In this document: positions 15,258 to 22,878 of the stretch, piece after piece
Layout: every line of letters begins with the position of its first letter
How positions within the stretch are numbered: the first letter of the stretch is position 1
Assembly: GCA_028706415.1 (NCBI GenBank)
Contig: JAQWBK010000004.1
Coordinates: 1-30,620, forward strand
Reading direction: 5' to 3'
Length of the DNA: 30,620 nucleotides
DNA from: Oscillospiraceae bacterium
GTDB lineage: Bacteria > Bacillota > Clostridia > Oscillospirales > Acutalibacteraceae
The notes under the pieces: model-generated
What the model saw: only the letters and a program-made list of their open reading frames with translations
What the model was told of the DNA's origin: nothing
Databases searched by the model: none
Translations under genes and position numbers: made by a program

Positions 15258-15274
15258 AAGGAGGAAAAGATCTT

Positions 15275-15913
15275 TTGAAGATCATAATACTCGGCGCACC
15301 CGGCGCCGGCAAAGGAACCCAAGCCGATGTTATCAGCAAGCATATGCAAATCCCCACCATTTCCACGGGTAATATTATCCGTGAAGCGCTGAAAAGAGGC
15401 ACCGAGATGGGGCGGAAGGCCAAAGAGTATATGGAAAGCGGACGGCTGGTGCCGGATGATGTTGTCATCGGCATCATCCGTGAACGGCTTGCCCAACCCG
15501 ATTGCGAAAAAGGGTTTATACTTGATGGATTCCCCCGCACCATTCCTCAGGCCGAGGCACTCGACCGTATGGGCATTAACATTGACAGAGTCATCAACCT
15601 TGAGGTTGATTATGAAGTTATTGCCCGGCGGCTATCGGGTCGCCGTGTCTGCTCCGATTGCGGAGCAACCTACCACACCGTTTACAACCGCCCCACCGTC
15701 GAGGGAGTATGTGATCGCTGCGGAGATACCCTTATTCAGCGCAAGGATGACCATCCTGATACCGTTCGGGAGCGACTGCGGGTCTATCAAGAACAAACCG
15801 AGCCTCTAAAGGACTATTACACCGCACAAAACAAGCTTTTTGTGGTTATTGGGCAGGAGGAAACGGCGGATACAACCCGCCTGACCCTTGCAGCACTTGA
15901 GGCAAAGGATTGA
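15275..15913 (+). CDS. adk: Adenylate kinase, zinc-containing LID
   Basis: It interconverts ATP plus AMP with two ADP. The 212-residue product has the P-loop GAPGAGKGT (7-15), the NMP-binding ISTGNIIREAL, and FILDGFPRT (81-89). The LID region has cysteines 126, 129, 146 and 149, the zinc site typical of Gram-positive long-form enzymes. The start is TTG, with AAGGAGG ten bases upstream. It lies between secY and map, as in Bacillus and clostridia. Confidence 0.97.
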   Translation: MKIIILGAPGAGKGTQADVISKHMQIPTISTGNIIREALKRGTEMGRKAKEYMESGRLVPDDVVIGIIRERLAQPDCEKGFILDGFPRTIPQAEALDRMGINIDRVINLEVDYEVIARRLSGRRVCSDCGATYHTVYNRPTVEGVCDRCGDTLIQRKDDHPDTVRERLRVYQEQTEPLKDYYTAQNKLFVVIGQEETADTTRLTLAALEAKD

Positions 15914-16012
15914 TACAAACAAGGTTTTCGGTTGCCAGTCCGGGGCGGATTTGTCCGCAAGAGGTTGCCGCACAAACCCCCACCCTGCTGACAAGAGGGG
16001 CAAGGTGAGTAA

Positions 16013-16759
16013 ATGATTTTGATAAAAAACAGTCGTGAACTAAAAATTATGCGGGAAGCCTGCATAATTTCTGCACGGGCACTTGAAAGGGCAGGAAAGG
16101 CCGTTCAACCAGGCGTTTCCACAGCCGAGATCGATCGTGAAATTCGCCATTATATAGAGAGTCAGGGCGCAAAGCCCTCATTTCTCGGCTACGGCGGTTT
16201 TCCCGGAAGTGCTTGTGTTTCGGTAAACGGAACGGTTATCCACGGCATACCGGGCAAGCGCATCATCAAAGCAGGAGATATAGTCAGCGTTGATGTGGGC
16301 GCATATATTGGAGGATATCACGGCGACAATGCAGCGACATTTGCAGCTGGGGATGTTTCACCCCAAGCAAAGGCTCTAATGGCTGCAACCCGCGAAAGCC
16401 TGTACGAAGGAATTCGGGCAGCGCAGGCGGGAAATCGCATCGGAGATATAAGCTCCGCCGTTCAAAGGTATGTCGAGGTGCGCGGTTACTCGGTTGTACG
16501 GCAGTTTGTCGGCCACGGAGTAGGCGCGAACCTGCACGAGGACCCAAGCGTTCCCAATTACGGTACTCCCGGTCGCGGCCAAAGGCTGATTCCGGGAATG
16601 ACCTTAGCCATTGAACCCATGATAAATGCCGGCGGTCCCGAGGTAAAAATACTGGAGGACGGTTGGACTACTGTGACGGCGGATGGCAAGCTGTCCGCAC
16701 ATTATGAACACACGGTTGCAATTACCCCAGACGGACCGGTTATTTTAACGCTTCCGTGA
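16013..16759 (+). CDS. map: Methionine aminopeptidase, type I
   Basis: It removes the initiator methionine from new proteins. The 248-residue product has the pita-bread fold with all five metal ligands visible: D94, D105, H168, E201 and E232. H77 (TVIHGIP) is the conserved substrate-side histidine. Motifs include SVDVGAYIGGYHGDNA and FVGHGVGANLHEDP. There is no N-terminal zinc finger, so it is the bare type Ia form. AAGGTGAG lies six bases upstream of the ATG. Confidence 0.97.
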   Translation: MILIKNSRELKIMREACIISARALERAGKAVQPGVSTAEIDREIRHYIESQGAKPSFLGYGGFPGSACVSVNGTVIHGIPGKRIIKAGDIVSVDVGAYIGGYHGDNAATFAAGDVSPQAKALMAATRESLYEGIRAAQAGNRIGDISSAVQRYVEVRGYSVVRQFVGHGVGANLHEDPSVPNYGTPGRGQRLIPGMTLAIEPMINAGGPEVKILEDGWTTVTADGKLSAHYEHTVAITPDGPVILTLP

Positions 16760-16774
16760 TTAAGGGGTGGTAGG

Positions 16775-17023
16775 TTGATAAGACGGGGCTGTGTGATTAT
16801 ATCGCTAAGAGGGCGGGACGCTCAGCAGGCCATGGCAGTGCTGGATGCAACCCCCGACGGAGTTTGGGTGGCAGACGGCAAAAGACGACCAATCCAGCGG
16901 CCTAAACGCAAAAACCCCCGCCATGTAGTTCTAACCGGTTCATTTTTGGGTGAATCCTCAATGGCGACCAATCGTGAGTTACGCCGCGCTCTTGCCACCA
17001 TGGGAGAGACAGTCGGCAAGTAA
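16775..17023 (+). CDS. KOW-domain RNA-binding protein (L14e-like)
   Basis: This 82-residue basic protein has a KOW-like N-terminal segment (RRGCVIISLRGRDAQQAMAVLD) followed by a lysine/arginine-rich turn (GKRRPIQRPKRKNPRHV) and a short helix. Proteins of this kind, annotated as KOW-domain or L14E/L6E/L27E-like, are common between map and infA in clostridia. The role is unknown; RNA or ribosome binding is inferred from the fold and context. The start is TTG, with AAGGGGTGG four bases upstream, and it follows map by 15 bases. Confidence 0.8.
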   Translation: MIRRGCVIISLRGRDAQQAMAVLDATPDGVWVADGKRRPIQRPKRKNPRHVVLTGSFLGESSMATNRELRRALATMGETVGK

Positions 17024-17105
17024 CCTATGGCAACTGCCATAAGGCTGCAAATCGACCTTGGGTAGCGAAAGCACCCGGGTCCTTTCACCAGAGGGAGGTT
17101 ATTCA

Positions 17106-17324
17106 ATGTCCAAAGCGGACGTTATCGAATTGGAAGGTACCGTTGTCGAAGCTCTTCCGAATGCAACATTTCAAGTGGAGCTGGCCAACGGGCATGTTAT
17201 TCTCGCTCATATTTCGGGCAAACTGCGCATGAACTTCATTCGAATTCTGCCCGGAGACAAGGTCACGGTCGAGATGTCACCATACGATCTGACCAAAGGC
17301 CGCATCACCTGGAGAACTAAATAA
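17106..17324 (+). CDS. infA: Translation initiation factor IF-1
   Basis: IF-1 occupies the A site of the small subunit during initiation. The 72-residue product is the exact family length and an S1-type OB fold: SKADVIELEGTVVEALPNA, then GHVILAHISGKLRMNFIRI and GDKVTVEMSPYDLTKGRITW. The start at 17106 follows GAGGGAGG (17091-17098); an upstream in-frame ATG at 17058 would add 16 unrelated residues and has no ribosome-binding site. Confidence 0.98.
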   Translation: MSKADVIELEGTVVEALPNATFQVELANGHVILAHISGKLRMNFIRILPGDKVTVEMSPYDLTKGRITWRTK

Positions 17325-17386
17325 GTTCTGCAGGCTGGGCCGCTTGCATTTTTAAATTTATTCAGGGCTGATGGCAACATCAAGCC

Positions 17387-17432
17387 GGGATTGCGTTTTT
17401 CTGATAGGGCTTACCCCATACGGCGCAATCCC
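17387..17432 (+). other. Nine-pair hairpin in the infA-rpmJ spacer
   Basis: GGGATTGCG (17387-17395) and CGCAATCCC (17424-17432) are perfect inverted repeats, with an inner GGG-CTTA-CCC stem. The spacer is 140 bases, long for this operon. T residues lie inside the loop and not after the stem, so it does not look like a terminator. The hairpin ends 32 bases before rpmJ. Confidence 0.5.
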
Positions 17433-17464
17433 CCGCCTGTTTCAAGAAAGGAATGATCCATACC

Positions 17465-17578
17465 ATGAAAGTCAGACCTTCTGTTAAAAAAGTATGCGAA
17501 AAATGCAAAATTATCAAGCGCAAGGGCCGCATCATGGTTATCTGCGAAAACCCCAAGCATAAGCAGCGTCAGGGTTAA
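17465..17578 (+). CDS. rpmJ: 50S ribosomal protein L36, zinc-binding form
   Basis: This 37-residue protein is L36. It begins MKVRPSVKKVCEKCK and ends NPKHKQRQG. Its CxxC, single cysteine and histidine form the zinc ribbon of the C+ type. GAAAGGAA lies about ten bases upstream of the ATG. It occupies the standard place between infA and rpsM. Confidence 0.97.
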   Translation: MKVRPSVKKVCEKCKIIKRKGRIMVICENPKHKQRQG

Positions 17579-17678
17579 AAACACGGATATAAATCCGGAG
17601 CTTTGCCCGCAAACTGTATTTAAATATTCTCATTCATTGCTCTGCCAACTGCCGAGCAACAGAAAGGAAGGAATAATC

Positions 17679-18047
17679 ATGGCTCGTATATCTGGTGTAG
17701 ACCTGCCAAGAGACAAAAGAATTGAAATTGGCTTAACCTATATCTTTGGGATCGGGCGTAAATCCGCCACCGACATCGTCGCCGAGGCAGGGGTTAACCC
17801 CGACATTCGGGTGAGAGATTTGTCCGAGGATGACGTTTCCAAGCTAAAGGATGTTATCGATCGCAAGTACACCGTGGAGGGAGACCTTCGTAGGGACATT
17901 GCTTTTGGTATTAAAAGATTGATCGAAATCGGCAGCTACCGCGGGATTCGTCACCGCAAGGGGTTGCCTGTGCGCGGCCAGCGTTCAAAGACAAACGCCC
18001 GCACCCGCAAGGGTCCCAAGAGGACCATTGCCAACAAAAAGAAATAA
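17679..18047 (+). CDS. rpsM: 30S ribosomal protein S13
   Basis: S13 forms intersubunit bridges and contacts P-site tRNA. The 122-residue product starts MARISGVDLPRDKRIEIGLT, has the helix-two-turn-helix region, and ends with the tRNA-contacting basic tail (GQRSKTNARTRKGPKRTIAN). GAAAGGAAGGA lies ahead of the ATG at 17679; the in-frame ATG at 17637 is rejected because it would add 14 residues foreign to S13. Confidence 0.98.
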   Translation: MARISGVDLPRDKRIEIGLTYIFGIGRKSATDIVAEAGVNPDIRVRDLSEDDVSKLKDVIDRKYTVEGDLRRDIAFGIKRLIEIGSYRGIRHRKGLPVRGQRSKTNARTRKGPKRTIANKKK

Positions 18048-18062
18048 GGAGGAGATAGAAGA

Positions 18063-18473
18063 ATGGCCGCTGCAAAAACCAATGCGCGCAAGGGTGCAAG
18101 CACCCGCCGCCGCAAGGAACGCAAGAATATTGAACGTGGCATTGTGCATATTCAGTCCACGTTTAACAATACCATCGTAACTATCACCGACACCCAGGGC
18201 AATGCTCTTTCATGGGCCAGTGCAGGAGAGCTGGGATTCCGCGGATCAAGGAAATCCACTCCTTTTGCCGCGCAGAACGCAGCAGAAACCGCTGCCAAGG
18301 CCGCCATGGAGCATGGTCTCAAGCAGGTTGAGGTTTATGTAAAAGGGCCTGGTTCCGGCCGCGAGGCTGCAATCCGTGCCCTTCAGTCCGCAGGGCTTGA
18401 GGTCAGTCTTATCAAAGATGTGACCCCCGTCCCCCACAACGGATGCCGTCCTCCCAAAAGAAGACGCGTATAA
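18063..18473 (+). CDS. rpsK: 30S ribosomal protein S11
   Basis: S11 shapes the platform of the small subunit. The 136-residue product has a basic N-terminal extension (residues 1-20), then HIQSTFNNTIVTITDTQGN, the conserved GSRKSTPFAAQNAAETAAK, and GPGSGREAAIRALQSAGLEV. The C-terminal HNGCRPPKRRRV is invariant. AAGGAGGAGA lies seven bases upstream. Confidence 0.98.
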   Translation: MAAAKTNARKGASTRRRKERKNIERGIVHIQSTFNNTIVTITDTQGNALSWASAGELGFRGSRKSTPFAAQNAAETAAKAAMEHGLKQVEVYVKGPGSGREAAIRALQSAGLEVSLIKDVTPVPHNGCRPPKRRRV

Positions 18474-18497
18474 TCAAATACAGGAGGTGCAACCAAT

Positions 18498-19124
18498 ATG
18501 GCTAGATATACCGGTGCGGTGTGCAAGCTTTGCCGCCGCGAAGGACAGAAACTGTTTTTAAAGGGCGAACGCTGCTATACCAAAAAATGCGGAATAGATC
18601 GCCGCGCTTATGCTCCCGGCCAACATGGACAGGGGCGGAAAAAGGTTTCGGAATATGGAAAACAGTTGCGCACCAAGCAGATTGCCCGCCGTTTTTACGG
18701 GGTGCTTGAGGGGCAGTTTCACCATTATTTCGAAATGGCGGAGAAAATGCAGGGTGTAACAGGTGAAAATCTGCTTGCTTTGCTGGAATCCCGTCTGGAC
18801 AATGTAATTTATCGTCTTGGACTTGCAAGCTCTCGGGCAGAAGCACGTCAGCTTGTTCTCCACGGACATTTCAGGGTGAACGACCGCAAGGTCAACATCC
18901 CTTCCCTCCTTACCAAGGCGGGACAGGTGATCACAGTTAAGGAAAGCAGCCGTCAGAACGAGAAGATTAAGTCGATTATCGAAGCTAATTCATCCCGTCC
19001 TATTCCCAAGTGGCTGGAGCTTAACCGCGAAAAACTCGAAGCTACCGTTGTTTCGATGCCCAACCGTGAGGATATCGATCTTCCGATCGAAGAAACCCTC
19101 ATCGTCGAGTTGTACTCGAAATAA
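18498..19124 (+). CDS. rpsD: 30S ribosomal protein S4, zinc-binding form
   Basis: S4 nucleates small-subunit assembly. The 208-residue product has cysteines 9, 12, 26 and 31 in the N-terminal region, the C+ zinc-binding form. An S4 RNA-binding domain is visible (RLDNVIYRLGLASSRAEARQ followed by HGHFRVNDRKVNIPS). It sits inside the alpha cluster, unlike B. subtilis where rpsD is separate. GGAGGTG lies eight bases upstream. A possible attenuator follows it. Confidence 0.98.
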   Translation: MARYTGAVCKLCRREGQKLFLKGERCYTKKCGIDRRAYAPGQHGQGRKKVSEYGKQLRTKQIARRFYGVLEGQFHHYFEMAEKMQGVTGENLLALLESRLDNVIYRLGLASSRAEARQLVLHGHFRVNDRKVNIPSLLTKAGQVITVKESSRQNEKIKSIIEANSSRPIPKWLELNREKLEATVVSMPNREDIDLPIEETLIVELYSK

Positions 19125-19144
19125 GCCCGGATCCATCGGCCGAG

Positions 19145-19173
19145 GCTGTTCGCATATCTTGCGACGGCTTTTT
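19145..19173 (+). terminator. Possible attenuator between rpsD and rpoA
   Basis: GCTGTTCGCA (19145-19154) pairs with TGCGACGGC (19160-19168), nine pairs with one bulged T and one T-G wobble. The loop is five bases, and five T residues follow (19169-19173). The T-tract is short, so only partial termination is likely. It would lower rpoA and rplQ relative to the ribosomal genes upstream. Confidence 0.5.
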
Positions 19174-19241
19174 GCCAAATTTATGTGGAACCGCCGCCGC
19201 TTAAAGGCTGTGATTCCCGCTCTTAATAAGGAGGGTTTTGA

Positions 19242-20195
19242 ATGATTGAGATTGAAAAGCCCAGAATCGAAGTGGTGGAAACCGCGCCGGAAGGAACCTA
19301 TGGTAAATTCATAGTGGAGCCCCTTGAAAGAGGGTTCGGTACAACGCTCGGAAACAGTCTGCGTCGCGTATTGCTTTCATCCTTGCCCGGAGTAGCAGTA
19401 ACCTCTGTCAAAGTCGAAGGCGTTCTTCATGAGTTCTCCACCATCGAGGGCGTCAAGGAGGATGTGACCGAAATCATCCTCAATATCAAGGGTCTGACCG
19501 CGAAAATTCATGGAGAAGGCCCCAAGGTTGTTTATATCGAAGCTGAGGGAGAAGGCGAAGTTCTTGCCGGCTCTATCAAATGTGACAGCGAGGTTGAAAT
19601 TCTCAATCCGGATATGCATATTGCATCAATGGGTGAGGGTGCACGGCTGTTTATGGAAATAACCATTGATAAAGGTCGCGGCTATGTGACCGCCGAGCGC
19701 AACAAACTTAACATGGCTCCGGTTATTGGGGTTATTCCGGTTGATTCGATCTATACGCCTGTATTAAAGGTCAACTATACGGTTGAAAATACCCGTGTCG
19801 GGCAGATCACCGACTATGATAAGCTGTCCCTTGAGGTCTGGACAAACGGCACCATCTCTGCGAAAGAGGGCGTTTCTCTAGGGGCAAAGGTTCTCAACGA
19901 TCATCTTAACCTGTTTGTGGATCTTTCAGGCGAAACATACGCCGGAGATTCCATCATGGTCGAGAAGGATGATAAGGGTAAAGAAAAGGTTCTTGAAATG
20001 ACAATTGAAGAGCTCGATTTGTCGGTTCGCTCCTTTAACTGCCTCAAACGCGCGAGCATCAATATCGTTGAAGACTTGATAAGCAAAAGCGAAGCCGATA
20101 TGATGAAGGTGCGTAATCTCGGACGGAAATCCCTGGAAGAGGTTGTAAACAAGCTGGACTCTCTTGGGCTCAGCCTTAGAACAGAAGAAGAATAG
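19242..20195 (+). CDS. rpoA: DNA-directed RNA polymerase alpha subunit
   Basis: Alpha dimerises to nucleate RNA polymerase, and its C-terminal domain contacts UP elements and activators. The 317-residue product has the N-terminal domain (about 1-230) with GKFIVEPLERGFGTTLGNSLRR and LSSLPGVAVTSVKVEGV. The C-terminal domain (about 250-312) carries SVRSFNCLKRASINIVEDL and VRNLGRKSLEEVVNKL. AAGGAGGG lies about seven bases upstream. It keeps its usual place between rpsD and rplQ. Confidence 0.98.
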   Translation: MIEIEKPRIEVVETAPEGTYGKFIVEPLERGFGTTLGNSLRRVLLSSLPGVAVTSVKVEGVLHEFSTIEGVKEDVTEIILNIKGLTAKIHGEGPKVVYIEAEGEGEVLAGSIKCDSEVEILNPDMHIASMGEGARLFMEITIDKGRGYVTAERNKLNMAPVIGVIPVDSIYTPVLKVNYTVENTRVGQITDYDKLSLEVWTNGTISAKEGVSLGAKVLNDHLNLFVDLSGETYAGDSIMVEKDDKGKEKVLEMTIEELDLSVRSFNCLKRASINIVEDLISKSEADMMKVRNLGRKSLEEVVNKLDSLGLSLRTEEE

Positions 20196-20205
20196 GATTT
20201 TCGGA

Positions 20206-20289
20206 TATAACGGCCGCCCGTCGGGGAATGCGATAAGCACCCCAAACCGTTATAAAGGCGCGCGCTGCGCGCCCCAAACCAGCTGGTTT
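20206..20289 (+). other. Three consecutive hairpins between rpoA and rplQ
   Basis: TATAACGG/CCGTTATA (20206-20213 with 20247-20254) encloses GGGG/CCCC (20223-20226 with 20240-20243). Then GGCGCGC-GCT-GCGCGCC occupies 20257-20273, and AAACCAGCTGGTTT, a perfect palindrome, 20276-20289. Three tandem stems in 84 bases is unusual for an intra-operon spacer. No long T-tract follows. Function is unknown. Confidence 0.55.
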
Positions 20290-20330
20290 TGCTCATCGCA
20301 ATTAACCTTAAGGAAAAGGAGTGAATTTAT

Positions 20331-20672
20331 ATGCCCGGAACCAGAAAACTCGGTAGGCCTACCGCCCACCGGTTGGCTATGCTCCGTGCCATGGTTACCT
20401 TTCTGCTTGAGAAGGGACGCATTGAAACAACCGTCACCCGTGCCAAAGAGGTGCGTGCCATGACAGAAAAAATGATTACAATAGCGAAAAATCCGTCGCT
20501 GGCAAACAAGCGTATTGTATTTTCATTTATCACCAAGGAAAGTGTCAGCAAAAAGCTTTTTGACGAAATTGCACCTAAATATGCCGAGCGTAACGGGGGA
20601 TATACCCGCATAATCAAGACAGAAGCGCGCCGCGGTGATGCGGCAGAAATGGCATTTATTGAATTGGTGTAA
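20331..20672 (+). CDS. rplQ: 50S ribosomal protein L17
   Basis: L17 lies at the rim of the peptide tunnel exit. The 113-residue product starts PGTRKLGRPTAHRLAMLRAM, contains KGRIETTVTRAKEVRAMTEKMI and ends RRGDAAEMAFIELV, all standard. AAAAGGAG lies nine bases upstream. It is the last gene of the cluster, followed by the terminator at 20730-20771. The usual next genes (ECF transporter ATPases, truA) are absent. Confidence 0.98.
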   Translation: MPGTRKLGRPTAHRLAMLRAMVTFLLEKGRIETTVTRAKEVRAMTEKMITIAKNPSLANKRIVFSFITKESVSKKLFDEIAPKYAERNGGYTRIIKTEARRGDAAEMAFIELV

Positions 20673-20729
20673 GCGTAAATATAAACCTTTTATAAGCTGA
20701 CCGGAACTACCGATTTATTAGTATTAAAG

Positions 20730-20771
20730 AAAGACTGCACTAAAGGATAAAACCTTTAATGCAGTCTTTTT
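20730..20771 (+). terminator. Terminator of the ribosomal cluster
   Basis: AAAGACTGCA-C-TAAAGG (20730-20746) and CCTTTA-A-TGCAGTCTTT (20753-20769) form a 16-pair stem with one internal mismatch and a six-base loop, ending in a T-run at 20767-20771. The first target-site copy of the adjacent mobile element (TTA, 20770-20772) falls in this T-run. Confidence 0.9.
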
Positions 20772-20772
20772 A

Positions 20773-20934
20773 TACTAAAACTGCTCTCAAGTAAAAATCG
20801 AGACATCTTTGCGGTCTGTTTTCCGCCATACAGCGTTGTTGTCGTCGGCGGGCGTCAGCCCGCTCTCCTCCTCCGCCTTGCATGACGAAAAACATCCTCG
20901 CAAATTTTGTCTCACCTTTTAATTGAGAACAGTA
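20773..20934. mobile_element. Non-autonomous MITE-like element, copy 1 (162 bp)
   Basis: It begins TACT and ends AGTA. The inverted repeats are ACTGCTCTCAAGTAAAA at 20780-20796 and, at the right end, the complement of ACTGTTCTCAATTAAAA; 15 of 17 match. TTA flanks both sides (20770-20772, 20935-20937) as a direct, not inverted, repeat. There is no open reading frame of note inside, and the centre holds small GC-rich stems. It is roughly 93% identical by eye to copy 2, apart from six extra bases near the left end. The right TTA is the htpG stop codon. Confidence 0.85.
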
Positions 20935-22824
20935 TTAAGCGGTGGTCGCCATAAGATCGCAGATTTTATTTGAGAATTCGACAGGGTCTTCAATCGGCAT
21001 TCCCTCAATAAGCAGTGCCTGGGTATATAACAGTTGTGAATAATCCTTCAGCCTTTCGGGGTTATCCTTAAGAGCAAGCATGGAGGCATAAATCGGATGG
21101 CTCTGGTTTATTTCCAGCACCCGCTCAGCCTTAACCTTGTTGTCAGAGGGCATGGCGTTCAGAACCTTCTCCATTTCAAGGGATAGCTCACCCTCGCTGG
21201 AAAGGCAGACAGGGTGGGTCTTCAACCGTTTAGACAGCCTCACAGCCTTGACCTTTCCTTCAAGCGCCTCGGTCATAGCCGTAAACAGCTCCTTGTTTTC
21301 CTCGGTATTTTCCTGCTCCTCCTCAGGGATATCAATCCCCAGATCGCCGGCAGAAACCGATTTAAATTCCTTGCCCCCGCTCTCATGCAGCACACGAAGC
21401 GCAAATTCATCAATATCCTCGGTGCAATAAAGGATTTCAAACCCATTATCCCGCACCGCCTCGGCCTGGGGAAGCTTGTCAATCTTCTCAACGCTGTCCC
21501 CGCAGGCGTAATAGATAAACTTCTGCTCCTCCTTCATCCGCTCAACATACTCTTTAAGCGTAACCGGCTTCTTTTCGGTTGAGGAATAGAACAGCAGCAA
21601 ATCCTCAAGCAGCTCCTTATGCTGGCCGTAATCACTGTACATGCCGTATTTTAACTGCATCCCGAAATTCTTAAAGAACTCGTCGTATTTCTCCCGCTCG
21701 TTTTCAAGCATGGATGAAAGCTCGCTTTTTATCTTTTTTTCAAGGCGGGAGGCTATTGTTTTAAGCTGCCTGTCGTGCTGCAACATTTCCCGCGATATAT
21801 TCAGGGATAAATCCTGAGAATCCACAAGCCCCCGCACAAAACTGAAATAATCGGGCAACAAATCGGCGCATTTATCCATAATAAGCACGCCGTTGGAATA
21901 AAGCTGCAATCCCTTTTCATATTCCCGGGTATAATAGTTAAACGGAGCGCGAGACGGAATAAACATCAGCGCCTGATAAGTCGCCACCCCTTCGGTGCTG
22001 CTGTGGATCACCCTGGAGGGATTTTCATAATCAAAGAACTTCTCTTTATAAAAATTGTTATAATCCTCATCCGTAAGCTCGTTCTTGTTTCGCCGCCAAA
22101 GGGGAACCATGCTGTTTATTGTCTCGGTTTGGGTGACGGTTTCATACTTATCCTCTTCCCCGTCTTTTTCCCCCTGCTTGGGCACGCTTTTTTCAATATC
22201 CATTTGTATAGGATAACGAATATAGTCGGAATATTTTTTAATTATCGAACGAAGGCGGAAGCTTTCAAGAAACTGGTCATAATCCTCATCATCCGTGCTC
22301 TTTTTAATCGAAAGCACAATGCGGGTTCCATGCTCCCCCTTATCACTCGACACAATGGTATATCCTTCGGCGCCCTTTGACTTCCAGCACCATGCCTCAT
22401 CCGAACCGAAAGCACGGCTGTCCACGGTAACGCAATCACTAACCATAAACGCCGAATAAAAACCGACACCGAATTGGCCGATTATGTCGACATCCTCTTT
22501 TCCCTCGTTCTCCTGTTTAAACTTAAACGACCCGCTGTTGGCAATGGTGCCAAGATTGTTCTCCAGCTCGTTCTTGGTCATTCCACAGCCGTTATCGGTT
22601 ATGGTAAGGGTGCGGGCATCCTTGTCAATATCCAGACGGATAAAAAATCCGTCCCGCCCAACCCCGGTCAGACCCTCGGAAAGCGAGCGATAATACAGCT
22701 TGTCTATGGCATCGCTGGCGTTGGATATCAGCTCGCGCAGGAAAATCTCCTTATGGGTGTAAATGGAGTTAATCATCAGGTCGAGTAGCCGCTTTGACTC
22801 GGCCTTAAACTGTTTGGTCTTCAT
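20935..22824 (-). CDS. htpG: Molecular chaperone HtpG (Hsp90)
   Basis: HtpG is an ATP-driven chaperone of the Hsp90 family. The 629-residue product has the GHKL ATPase domain with E31 and N35 (ELISNASDAI), DNGCGM at 77-82 and GQFGVGF at 116-122, followed by the middle and dimerisation domains; length is normal. The start at 22824 is preferred because GAGGG lies six bases upstream; the ATG at 22830 abuts it. Expression is from a sigma-A promoter overlapped downstream by a perfect CIRCE operator. The stop codon coincides with the target duplication of the mobile element. Confidence 0.97.
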   Translation of the reverse strand: MKTKQFKAESKRLLDLMINSIYTHKEIFLRELISNASDAIDKLYYRSLSEGLTGVGRDGFFIRLDIDKDARTLTITDNGCGMTKNELENNLGTIANSGSFKFKQENEGKEDVDIIGQFGVGFYSAFMVSDCVTVDSRAFGSDEAWCWKSKGAEGYTIVSSDKGEHGTRIVLSIKKSTDDEDYDQFLESFRLRSIIKKYSDYIRYPIQMDIEKSVPKQGEKDGEEDKYETVTQTETINSMVPLWRRNKNELTDEDYNNFYKEKFFDYENPSRVIHSSTEGVATYQALMFIPSRAPFNYYTREYEKGLQLYSNGVLIMDKCADLLPDYFSFVRGLVDSQDLSLNISREMLQHDRQLKTIASRLEKKIKSELSSMLENEREKYDEFFKNFGMQLKYGMYSDYGQHKELLEDLLLFYSSTEKKPVTLKEYVERMKEEQKFIYYACGDSVEKIDKLPQAEAVRDNGFEILYCTEDIDEFALRVLHESGGKEFKSVSAGDLGIDIPEEEQENTEENKELFTAMTEALEGKVKAVRLSKRLKTHPVCLSSEGELSLEMEKVLNAMPSDNKVKAERVLEINQSHPIYASMLALKDNPERLKDYSQLLYTQALLIEGMPIEDPVEFSNKICDLMATTA

Positions 22825-22848
22825 GCACATCCCTCAAAATTTCATAGA

Positions 22849-22875
22849 TTAGCACTCAGGCTTCTCGAGTGCTAA
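22849..22875 (-). promoter_or_regulatory. CIRCE operator (HrcA-binding site) of htpG
   Basis: TTAGCACTC (22849-22857), nine bases, then GAGTGCTAA (22867-22875): an exact match to the CIRCE consensus with its N9 spacer. It sits three bases downstream of the htpG -10 box and ahead of its ribosome-binding site. HrcA represses such operators until heat shock, as is known for groE and dnaK operons in Firmicutes. Confidence 0.97.
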
Positions 22876-22878
22876 TCT

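Noticed and set aside
15221..15260. The adk-leader hairpin as a fourth mobile element
   Set aside because: It has TACTAA...TTAGTA ends, but is only 32 bases, lacks the TCTCAA block and is flanked by TAA and not TTA. It is more economically a leader hairpin.
20717..20726. ATTAGTATTA after rplQ as a solo end of the mobile family
   Set aside because: Only ten bases match, and the TCTCAA and TAAAAGG parts are missing; chance in AT-rich DNA is likely.
20773..20934. TA duplication (IS630/mariner type) with CTG...CAG ends
   Set aside because: A TA duplication is possible on copies 1-2, but all three copies then have TTA outside on both sides by coincidence. The TTA model explains every base.
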